NCBI GenBank assembly: GCA_031265345.1
Contig: JAISCU010000075.1
Location: 1-6,486 of the forward strand
Origin: Bifidobacteriaceae bacterium
GTDB taxonomy: Bacteria > Actinomycetota > Actinomycetes > Actinomycetales > WQXJ01
Direction: 5' to 3'
Length of the DNA stretch: 6,486 nucleotides
Under the pieces are notes generated by a model. It searched no databases, had not been told where the DNA came from, and saw nothing but the letters and a program-made list of their open reading frames with translations. The position numbers and the translations under genes are program-made. Shown here one piece after another: positions 1-4,917 of this stretch. How positions within the stretch are numbered: the stretch's first letter is position 1; the number at the start of each line of letters is the position of its first letter.

Positions 1-208
1 GACCGCGCGGGACGGCCGCGGCCACCCGAAATGCAGGGCAAACGTGTTCGTGGTCGCCGGAGTCGTGCCACGAACCCCGTCAAGGCGCAATTCACGCCCG
101 AACCGACCGCGCGGGACGGCCGCGGCCACCCGAAATGCAGGTCAAACGTGTTCGCGGTCGCCGGAGTCGTGCCACGAACCCCGTCGAGGCGCAATTCGCA
201 CCCGGGCC
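1..208. repeat. Tandem direct repeat, two 104-bp copies, possibly continuing left of the window
   Basis: Copy 1 is 1-104 and copy 2 is 105-208. They differ at about 7 of 104 positions. Each unit begins GACCGCGCGGGACGGCC and contains an inverted repeat: GTTCGTGG at 46-53 pairs with CCACGAAC at 68-75 (8 bp, 14-nt loop). The same arms in copy 2 are 150-157 and 172-179, with one change that leaves a G-U pair only in a minus-strand transcript. The unit length is not a multiple of three, so the frame shifts between copies and a repeated protein is unlikely. Copy 1 starts exactly at the window edge, so more copies may lie upstream. The function is unknown; a structured intergenic repeat is the simplest reading. 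Confidence 0.85.
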
Positions 209-269
209 GGTCGACCGGCCTGCTCCGCGGCTCCGTGATGGGGGAGAGCCGCTCGACTTTCGGAGCAGC
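205..269 (+). repeat. Palindrome plus hairpin element, left copy
   Basis: It opens with a perfect 16-bp palindrome GGCCGGTCGACCGGCC (205-220). A hairpin follows: GCGGCTC (227-233) pairs with GAGCCGC (246-252) around a 12-nt loop, and an outer pair GCTCCG (222-227) / CGGAGC (261-266) brackets it. A copy about 88% identical over 64 aligned positions lies in inverted orientation at 6421-6486. It abuts the tandem repeat to its left. It could be a REP/MITE-like dispersed element or the end of a larger unit; nothing in it looks coding. Confidence 0.7.
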
Positions 270-626
270 GGACCCCGGGCCCGGGAAACGTGCAGGCCGA
301 TGGTCTCGCCGCCCGGACCATCGTTCTGCATGGCAACCAGCGCTATCGCGGGTCGATCCGGACCGGCAGGACGAGGGCGAATGCCTCCGCGCCCCTCGCG
401 GCTGGCTGACACAACGGCCGTGAACTGCAGGAATTCGACGCGGCAGCCGCGCTCCGCATAGGCGACGTCGGTTGGGGTGCCGCCGCGACCGCGTCGGTGA
501 TCTCTTGGGCCGCGTTCCCGCGTCGCTGCGGCCCCGCGTCGCTGCGTCCCCGCCAAGTCCGAATCCGGCCCGCAAACCCCAGTTTGATGACGATTCACGC
601 CCACCGGCCATGCCGGAAGGCCTGCG
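270..626. other. Non-coding stretch with no recognisable gene
   Basis: Open frames exist on both strands, as expected at this GC content. None has a ribosome-binding site, a recognisable domain or a normal residue composition; all are rich in Arg, Pro and Gly. The only functional site I can support is the GGAAGG ribosome-binding site at 615-620 for the next gene. A decayed gene cannot be excluded. Confidence 0.5.
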
Positions 627-1358
627 ATGATAGGAGCCGTGCTGGACCAATACCTCGAGCGCGCGTGGACCGAAGGCGCGCCGGAAGCCCAGTACCCGTT
701 CGACCTTCCCGCTGTCCGCGCGCTCGCGACTGGGGGCCTGGCGTTCCACCCGAAGGTGACCTATCTGGTCGGAGAGAACGGCTCGGGGAAGTCGACGTTG
801 TTGGAGGCTCTCGCGGTGGCGCTGGGGTTCAACGCCGAGGGCGGCACCAGGAACTTCGACTTCGCCACCCGCGAGTCGCACTCCGGCCTGCACGAATACC
901 TGCGCGTCGCACGCCCGCGCCCGATCCACCACGGTTTCTTCTTCCGGGCCGAGTCCTTCTACAACGTGGCCACCGAGATCGACTCGCGGGATCTGGCGGA
1001 GTTCTACGGCGGCCGCTCGCTCCATGAGCGCTCCCACGGCGAGGCGTTCCTGGAACTGGCGCGCGCCCGCTTCGGCGTGCCCGGCGTGTACCTCCTGGAC
1101 GAGCCCGAGGCCGCCCTCTCCCCCGCCCGCCAGTTGAACATCCTTTCGATCATGGACCAGGCCATCGCCGACGGCGCCCAGTTCGTGATCGCCACCCATT
1201 CGCCGATCCTGCTGGCCTACCGCGACGCCTGGATCTACACCCTCGACGCGACCGGCCCGCGCCGCACCACCTACGACCAGGCCGAACCGGTCCAGCTCAC
1301 CCGCACCTTCCTGGCGGACCCGGCCCGCGTGTTGCACTACCTGCTGGAAGACGACTGA
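627..1358 (+). CDS. Small ABC/AAA-type ATPase (COG3910-like predicted ATPase)
   Basis: A 243-residue protein with a complete ABC-type nucleotide-binding core. The Walker A motif is GENGSGKST (residues 49-57). A signature-like segment SHGEAFL (136-142) sits where this family carries its LSGGQ equivalent. Walker B is VYLLDEPEAAL (154-164) and the switch histidine is H191 in ATHSP. There is no coiled-coil arm, nuclease or membrane segment, so it is a stand-alone soluble ATPase; members are usually about 230-260 residues. The ATG at 627 is chosen because GGAAGG lies 6 nt upstream (615-620). The later GTG at 639 has its AGGAG only about 3 nt away. It stands alone and converges on the vapBC operon. 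The family role is unclear; annotations range from generic ATPase to OLD- or RecF-like proteins. The family call is fairly firm, the substrate unknown. Confidence 0.9.
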   Translation: MIGAVLDQYLERAWTEGAPEAQYPFDLPAVRALATGGLAFHPKVTYLVGENGSGKSTLLEALAVALGFNAEGGTRNFDFATRESHSGLHEYLRVARPRPIHHGFFFRAESFYNVATEIDSRDLAEFYGGRSLHERSHGEAFLELARARFGVPGVYLLDEPEAALSPARQLNILSIMDQAIADGAQFVIATHSPILLAYRDAWIYTLDATGPRRTTYDQAEPVQLTRTFLADPARVLHYLLEDD

Positions 1359-1369
1359 CTCCAAACCGT

Positions 1370-1405
1370 GGACGATGCCGCCGACCCGGCCGCGCGGCAT
1401 CGTCC
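1370..1405. terminator. Candidate bidirectional terminator hairpin
   Basis: A perfect 12-bp inverted repeat, GGACGATGCCGC (1370-1381) and GCGGCATCGTCC (1394-1405), with a 12-nt loop, starts 11 nt after the ATPase stop codon. No U-rich tract follows on either strand, so intrinsic termination is plausible rather than shown. Its arms are also two of the six copies of a 12-mer found in intergenic DNA across the window. Confidence 0.5.
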
Positions 1406-1505
1406 AAGGTCGTCAGGTGGCGGCTCGGGAGCCTGACGATCCCCGCCCTCGCACCCCGTCCGCCCGCGACACGGCCCCAGGCGGCGGCTCGGGACCCGCC
1501 GATTT

Positions 1506-1532
1506 CCCGCCTTGGGAAGATTGCCAGGCGGG
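1506..1532 (-). terminator. Candidate terminator hairpin after vapC
   Basis: CCCGCCT (1506-1512) pairs with AGGCGGG (1526-1532). The stem extends by two more G-C pairs past a bulged T on the plus strand. It lies about 48 nt downstream of the vapC stop in the reading direction. There is no U tract, as is common for hairpins after genes in high-GC Gram-positives. Confidence 0.35.
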
Positions 1533-1579
1533 ACGCGCGCCAGCTAGCGTGATCCTTCGCCGGGCCGCGCCGAACCCAG

Positions 1580-1975
1580 TCATGCGAGCAGCGTCATCCC
1601 AGCGCCTCGGGCGGCCTTCCGGTCGAAGGTCATGGTCTGCGAGCAGCCGTCGGAAGCGCCCGTGGCGGCGATCAGCGCGTCCGCGAAATCGGCGCCCGCG
1701 GTGTCCACGGCTCGCAACGCGGCATGCACCACATCGGGGGCCTGCAGGGCCAGTGTCGACGCGCAAAGCAACTGGTCGATGAACGCGGCGACCGTTCCCC
1801 GGTCTTGTCGGTAGCTGCTGGTCAGCACCCACCACAACTCGGCCAGTGTGACATGCGAGACGTAACCCGGATCGTCGGCTGTGAATCCATCGATGAGGGT
1901 GTCGGCGAGTCGTGCTTGGGACGGGTCGTCGCGGATCGAGTAGCGGACGAGCACGTTCGTGTCGAGCCCGATCAC
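1580..1975 (-). CDS. vapC: Type II toxin, VapC-like PIN-domain ribonuclease
   Basis: 131 residues, the usual length for a VapC toxin. PIN-domain toxins are Mg/Mn-dependent endoribonucleases that cut tRNA or rRNA when not bound by their antitoxin. The acidic active site is complete: D5 in IGLDTNVLVRY, E46 in TLAELWWVL, D96 and D99 in ADFADALIAA, and D118 in TFDRKAA. The start is GTG at 1975, whose GTGA overlaps the TGA of the antitoxin gene. GAGGG (1983-1987, minus strand) lies 7 nt upstream of it inside the antitoxin gene, so translation is probably coupled. The toxin looks intact. The cellular target cannot be read from the sequence. Confidence 0.93.
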   Translation of the reverse strand: MIGLDTNVLVRYSIRDDPSQARLADTLIDGFTADDPGYVSHVTLAELWWVLTSSYRQDRGTVAAFIDQLLCASTLALQAPDVVHAALRAVDTAGADFADALIAATGASDGCSQTMTFDRKAARGAGMTLLA

Positions 1976-2220
1976 TGGTTGGCCCTCGCTGCGGCCTCGG
2001 CGATCCCCCGGTTCATCTCCTCGATGGTGACGGGCGGACCCTCCCAGTGCCCGAAGAAGCCTTTGAGGGTCTCGACTGGGACTGTGGCGGGCCTGAACTC
2101 GTAATGACCGTCGGGGAACTCGATGAACTGAACTTTGCTTCCCGGCCCCAGGCCGAGGGCGCGCCGAACCGAGGCGGGCACGGTGACTTGGCCCTTGGTC
2201 GTCATGGTCGCGATTGGCAT
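1972..2220 (-). CDS. vapB: Type II antitoxin, AbrB/MazE/SpoVT fold (VapB-like)
   Basis: 82 residues. The N-terminal half (about 1-47) is a swapped-hairpin AbrB DNA-binding domain with the classic TTKGQVTVPASVRRALGL segment followed by GPGSKVQF. The C-terminal half (about 50-82, WEGPPVTIEEMNRGIAEAAA) is the extension that, in this family, wraps around and blocks the PIN toxin. The ATG at 2220 is preferred because AGGAGG (2225-2230) is 4 nt upstream. The TTG at 2223 would be only 1 nt from it, and the in-frame ATG at 2205 is 19 nt away. It overlaps vapC by 4 nt. By analogy the antitoxin and the complex repress their own promoter; a palindrome in the promoter region fits. Confidence 0.92.
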   Translation of the reverse strand: MPIATMTTKGQVTVPASVRRALGLGPGSKVQFIEFPDGHYEFRPATVPVETLKGFFGHWEGPPVTIEEMNRGIAEAAARANQ

Positions 2221-2224
2221 CAAG

Positions 2225-2230
2225 CCTCCT
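2225..2230 (-). promoter_or_regulatory. Consensus Shine-Dalgarno site of vapB
   Basis: Reads AGGAGG on the minus strand, 4 nt before the ATG at 2220. It decides the start against the TTG at 2223 and the ATG at 2205. It is the strongest ribosome-binding site in the window, consistent with antitoxin being made in excess over toxin. Confidence 0.75.
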
Positions 2231-2249
2231 TACTGAACGAGTCTTTTCT

Positions 2250-2281
2250 TACTTTAGAGTACTCCACACGAGGGGCGTCAT
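2250..2281 (-). promoter_or_regulatory. Probable vapBC promoter and operator
   Basis: A locally AT-rich patch directly upstream of vapB in otherwise GC-rich DNA. It holds a perfect 8-bp palindrome GAGTACTC (2257-2264), overlapping a 10/12 palindrome TACTTTAGAGTA (2250-2261). A weak promoter can be drawn on the minus strand: ATGACG (2281-2276) as -35 and TAAAGT (2256-2251) as -10, with a 19-nt spacer. The -10 call is uncertain. AbrB-type antitoxins bind such palindromes, so self-repression is inferred. Confidence 0.5.
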
Positions 2282-2320
2282 TCGGGGCGGCGCCGATCGC
2301 GGTGCCGTCCCCCTGGTGGC

Positions 2321-2338
2321 AGGGGCTCGCGGGCCCCT
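2321..2338 (-). terminator. Short hairpin between ridA and vapB
   Basis: AGGGGC (2321-2326) and GCCCCT (2333-2338) form a 6-bp stem with a 6-nt loop, about 95 nt past the ridA stop. No U tract follows. It could end ridA transcription before the vapBC promoter, but the stem is short. The rest of the 2282-2433 gap shows nothing else I can name apart from one copy of the intergenic 12-mer. Confidence 0.25.
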
Positions 2339-2394
2339 CCGAGGTCCGAAGAAACCCCCTCGCGAACCGGGCGTGTCCACGGCGAGACGACCCG

Positions 2395-2406
2395 GCGGCA
2401 TCGTGC
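2395..2406 (+). repeat. Copy of intergenic 12-mer GCGGCATCGTGC
   Basis: One of six intergenic occurrences of GCGGCATCGT(C/G)C in either orientation. It lies 28 nt downstream of the ridA stop. The others are 1370-1381, 1394-1405, 2906-2917, 3176-3187 and 6091-6102. Confidence 0.5.
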
Positions 2407-2433
2407 GTGGGAATCGCAGGACGGAGCCCGTGA

Positions 2434-2823
2434 TCAGCCCTTGAACACCGCGACGACCTCTATCTCAACCGCCGCTCCCTTGGGGAGGCCCGCCACGGCG
2501 ACGGTCGAGCGGGCGGGGCGGGGTTCGTGGTCGAAGTGCTCGGCGTAAGCGGCGTTGACGGCGGCGAAATCGGCCATGTCGGTCAAGAAGATGGTCGTCT
2601 TCACCGCGTCGTCCAAGCCGAGCCCGATCTCCCCGAGAATGGCCGCGACGTTCCTCAGGGCCTGGGCCGCCTGTTCCCCGGCGTCGGCTCCGACAAGCGC
2701 CCCGGTCGCCGGGTCGAGCGCGAGTTGGCCGGAGACGAACACGAACGGCCCCGCGACCACGGCTTGCGAGTAGGGGCCGATCGCTGCGGGCGCGCCGGCG
2801 GCCTCGACGCGTGTGATTCTCAT
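2434..2823 (-). CDS. ridA: RidA/YjgF/UK114-family imine/enamine deaminase
   Basis: 129 residues, the standard RidA length. RidA proteins are cytosolic homotrimers that hydrolyse reactive enamine/imine intermediates such as 2-aminoacrylate, made by PLP enzymes, and so protect other PLP enzymes. Family marks are IGPYSQAV (Y18), FVSGQLALDPATG (29-41), TTIFLTDMADFAAVN (76-90), PARSTVAV with R105 (the carboxylate-binding arginine of active RidA) and VEIEVVAV with E120. These suggest the deaminase-active RidA subfamily. The ATG at 2823 is chosen because homology starts there; the frame is open further upstream but reads as non-coding sequence. No good Shine-Dalgarno site is visible, only GGGA about 10 nt upstream. 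It looks monocistronic, separated from both neighbours by long gaps. Confidence 0.95.
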   Translation of the reverse strand: MRITRVEAAGAPAAIGPYSQAVVAGPFVFVSGQLALDPATGALVGADAGEQAAQALRNVAAILGEIGLGLDDAVKTTIFLTDMADFAAVNAAYAEHFDHEPRPARSTVAVAGLPKGAAVEIEVVAVFKG

Positions 2824-2965
2824 GGAGGTATTGTCCCGTCCCCGCGCCGCCCGCGTCCAGCCCGGATCAGCGTGTAGGGCGGGCTCTTCGTCAGTAATCA
2901 GAGTTGCACGATGCCGCCCGCCGACTCCGCCCGCACAGGCCGTCCGGCGTCTCGACCCACCCAAA

Positions 2966-3038
2966 CTAATCGGGGGACGGTCCCGCGACCAGTCGCGGAA
3001 CCGTCCCCCGACTAGGCGAGGAACCGTCCCCCGACTAG
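2966..3038. repeat. REP-like cluster of GGAACCGTCCCCCGACTAG repeats
   Basis: The 19-nt GGAACCGTCCCCCGACTAG occurs at 2997-3015 and 3020-3038 (period 23). An inverted, slightly diverged copy lies at 2966-2988. The inverted and first direct copies form a 23-bp stem (2966-2988 with 2993-3015) and a 4-nt loop. Both mismatches become G-U pairs if the minus strand is transcribed. The GGAACCGTCCCC core resembles REP sequences tied to RAYT (IS200-like) transposases in other bacteria, from memory. It could also act as a strong transcription attenuator between the ABC operon and ridA. Confidence 0.65.
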
Positions 3039-3084
3039 AGGGAGCCGCGGACCGGCCAGGAACCAGAAGGGTCAGCCAGAAATG

Positions 3085-3111
3085 GCGCTGGGCTCGTTTC
3101 CGGCCCGGCGC
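3085..3111. terminator. Hairpin between permease 2 and ridA
   Basis: GCGCTGGGC (3085-3093) pairs with GCCCGGCGC (3103-3111) around a 9-nt loop. The one imperfect pair is U-G on the plus strand and C-A on the minus. On the minus strand it is followed by CATTTCT, a short T-rich run. It may contribute to ending the ABC operon, but it lies about 170 nt past the operon. Confidence 0.3.
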
Positions 3112-3237
3112 TGACGCGCCCTGGCTGCCAACCCGAGCAGCCGAGCAGGCCGCCCGGTCGTCGTCGGCCCGGTGGGCGGCATCGTGCAAAGTACCTGGTT
3201 AGAACCCAAGGCCGCCCGAACGGCGCCAGGCGAGGAA

Positions 3238-3279
3238 GGGACCACCGACGTCCCCTCTGAAGAGTGGACGGGGCCGTCC
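3238..3279 (-). terminator. Weak hairpins just after the ABC operon
   Basis: Two small stems follow the permease 2 stop in the minus direction. GGACG/CGTCC with a 4-nt loop lies within 3266-3279 and starts 5 nt after the stop. GGGAC (3238-3242) / GTCCC (3250-3254) has a 7-nt loop and is followed on the minus strand by TTCCTC. Neither is a convincing terminator alone. Confidence 0.25.
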
Positions 3280-3284
3280 GGCGC

Positions 3285-4115
3285 TCATCCTTGGATGCCG
3301 ACGTAGAGCCTCGTCTCTCGGAGCCACGCGAGGCGAACGGCGGCGGCGGCCACGACCGTGACGGCGAGCGCCACCAGCGGCACCCACCAGGCGCTCCAGC
3401 CGAAGAAGACTGTCGACGGGACGGTGGTGATGAGGATGACGGGCAGGATCGAGCTCAGCACCACGCGCAAGACGACCCCGTACATCGAGACCGGCACCCG
3501 CGCGAGGTTGTGGACGGCATCGAGCACGAACTCGCCGTCGAAGTCGAACAAGGTGATGACCTTGTAGGTGGCGAACACGCCGATCACCCAGAGCAGGACC
3601 GAGGCGGCGGCCAGGCAGACCAGGAAGCCGAGGATGGACCAGCCGGAACCAGGGAACGCGCCAGCGGCGACGGCCCAGGCCCCGAGGGCGATGGCGATCA
3701 CGAACTTGGGCAAGTCCGGCACGTTCAACTTGCCCAGCGTCACAAAGGTCAGCGAGTCGGTCGGCAGGAGCAGCTTCCAATCGAGCAATCCGCGACGGAC
3801 ATCGCGTTGGAGTTGGCCTATGTTGTCATTGAGAAAGACCCAGGTGACGGCGTCCATCCAATACCAGACGGCCTGGAGGAACAGCAGCCTCGATTGGGTC
3901 CAGCCGTCGCCCTCGCCCAGGTAGCGACCGGCCGCCAGGACCGGGGCGATGGCGAAGAACAGCCACGCCAAGGTGACCAGGGTGCCGATCACGGCGTTGC
4001 CTCTGAACGATGCGGCGGCCTTGAGCCAGATGCGCCACGACGCCAGCAGGACGCGCCAAGAATGCAGCGGGCCCACCAGCTTGGGGCTGCGGGCTACCGC
4101 GCCGTCGAGCTTCAT
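3285..4115 (-). CDS. ABC-2 type transporter permease 2 (COG3694-like)
   Basis: 276 residues with about six hydrophobic segments (roughly 41-62, 76-96, 137-153, 160-184, 215-239, 243-263), typical of an ABC-2 membrane subunit. Family-like blocks are DVRRGLLDWKLLLP (105-118), the long polar stretch with FDFDGEFVLD between membrane segments, and the late ARVPVSMYGVVLR and ILPVILITTVPSTVFFG blocks. The start is ATG at 4115, which forms an ATGA overlap with the TGA that closes permease 1 once its frame is restored; upstream in-frame sequence is Arg-rich and unlike the family. A GGGG just before the ATG is a poor ribosome-binding site, so translation probably depends on coupling to permease 1. It should pair with permease 1 and the ATPase as an exporter. 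The substrate is unknown; similar cyanobacterial sets have been linked to viologen export, from memory. Confidence 0.9.
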   Translation of the reverse strand: MKLDGAVARSPKLVGPLHSWRVLLASWRIWLKAAASFRGNAVIGTLVTLAWLFFAIAPVLAAGRYLGEGDGWTQSRLLFLQAVWYWMDAVTWVFLNDNIGQLQRDVRRGLLDWKLLLPTDSLTFVTLGKLNVPDLPKFVIAIALGAWAVAAGAFPGSGWSILGFLVCLAAASVLLWVIGVFATYKVITLFDFDGEFVLDAVHNLARVPVSMYGVVLRVVLSSILPVILITTVPSTVFFGWSAWWVPLVALAVTVVAAAAVRLAWLRETRLYVGIQG

Positions 4116-4917
4116 TGCCCCACCGCCTCGAACCGGGCCAGAGCCTTGGGCCAGGCCCGACGCAGCACCGCGACGAGCACCGCGATCCAGGCGGCGTTGA
4201 CGGCGAACAGCCACCAGGCGGGCGCGACCGCCCGCTCAGGAGGTCCCCGAACCCGCCCTGACCGGCCCACAGAGGCGACAGCCGCATGGTCCAAGCGACC
4301 CAGTCCGGCAGGAAGGAACTCGGCGCGATGAATCCTCCCAGGACCCAGGAGATGCCTGCGAACAAGCTCAACAGCCCGTCGTTCTTGCCGAACCAGAGCG
4401 CGGCCAGCGCGTAGACGGCGGCGGTGAGCAAGGCTGCGACCGTGCCCAGCAGGTACAGCGCGAAGGCGGCCAGCCAGACCAGCGGATCGGATGTGAAATC
4501 GGCTCTCATGGCCCAGGCCAGCAGCGGCACCACCAGCACCAAAGGCACGGACTGGAGCAGGTTGCGGATCACCGGCCGGGCGAGCAAGGCCGCCACGGCG
4601 GGGAAAGGCATGACCAGGTAGATGGCGAAATCGCCGGTGTAGACCAGGTAGCCGAGCTCGAAGATGAGCGCGGTTGTGACGCTGAGGCTCGTCGTGACGA
4701 GTTGGACCAGGTAGTAGGCCGTGGTCTGGCCGGGTGTCATCACGCCAGACCCGGCGGCGGCCGTGTTCCACAGGGCCATGAACGCGAAAGGCACCACCCA
4801 GCCCAGCAGCGACACGAACAGCTGGGCCCGGAACGATGCCGTGGCGACGGCCTCCACACGCAGCCAGGCCCGCGCGCCCCGGAACCAGTGGACCGCGCGG
4901 GACGGCGACTCAATCAT
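4112..4917 (-). pseudogene. ABC-2 type transporter permease 1 (COG4587-like), frameshifted
   Basis: Read from ATG 4917, the first 229 codons encode a normal ABC-2 permease with hydrophobic segments near 31-51, 68-90, 117-137, 145-175 and 183-200, and the blocks LGYLVYTGDFAIYLVMPF and GGFIAPSSFLPDW. At the G run at 4231-4233 (minus strand GAGCGGGCGG) the frame breaks and becomes Arg/Pro/Gly-rich, running on to a stop at 3826. The missing C-terminal segment (APAWWLFAVNAAWIAVLVAVL, then RRAWPKALARFEAVGQ) continues one frame back and stops at 4112, overlapping the permease 2 ATG. Adding one G gives a 268-residue protein, the family length. The start overlaps the ATPase gene by 8 nt. No slippery heptamer is seen, so programmed frameshifting is unlikely. 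It is either a sequencing or assembly slip, or a recent mutation removing the last membrane segment. Confidence 0.85.

Larger units (their letters stand above)
2904..3189. mobile_element. Possible MITE-like element with 20-bp terminal inverted repeats
   Basis: The left end TTGCACGATGCCGCCCGCCG (2904-2923) is repeated in inverted orientation at 3170-3189 with one mismatch. The enclosed 286 bp has no gene and contains the GGAACCGTCCCCC repeat cluster and a hairpin. Weaker similarity (TAAYCAG) continues outside both arms. A possible AG duplication flanks the ends but is too short to count. It sits 80 bp upstream of ridA. No transposase is in the window. An alternative is that the arms are simply two copies of the recurrent intergenic 12-mer. 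Confidence 0.4.

Noticed and set aside
92..604. Long minus-strand open frame across the tandem repeats
   Set aside because: It reads through two out-of-phase copies of a non-coding repeat and has no family-like segment; typical of chance open frames at high GC.
424..630. Open plus-strand frame ending in a TGA that overlaps the ATG of the ATPase gene (ATGA), which could be a small upstream gene
   Set aside because: No credible start or ribosome-binding site, Arg/Pro-rich composition, mixed third-position bases and no recognisable domain. The overlap alone is weak evidence.
1419..1494. GGCGGCTCGGGA repeated at 1419-1430 and 1483-1494, considered as a CRISPR or iteron-like array
   Set aside because: Only two copies, short and GC-simple, with no third unit at the same spacing.
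2824..3189. N-terminal extension of RidA to give a 251-residue protein
   Set aside because: The extra residues are Arg-rich, pass through the repeat cluster and resemble no domain. RidA homology and normal length start at 2823.
4225..4245. Programmed -1 ribosomal frameshift to join the two permease 1 frames
   Set aside because: The direction is right, but there is no slippery heptamer and re-pairing after slippage would be poor. A missing base in the G run is simpler.
3264..4331. 355-codon plus-strand open frame opposite the permease genes
   Set aside because: Highly charged, Gly/Asp/Arg-rich antisense shadow of two genes with strong membrane-protein signatures.
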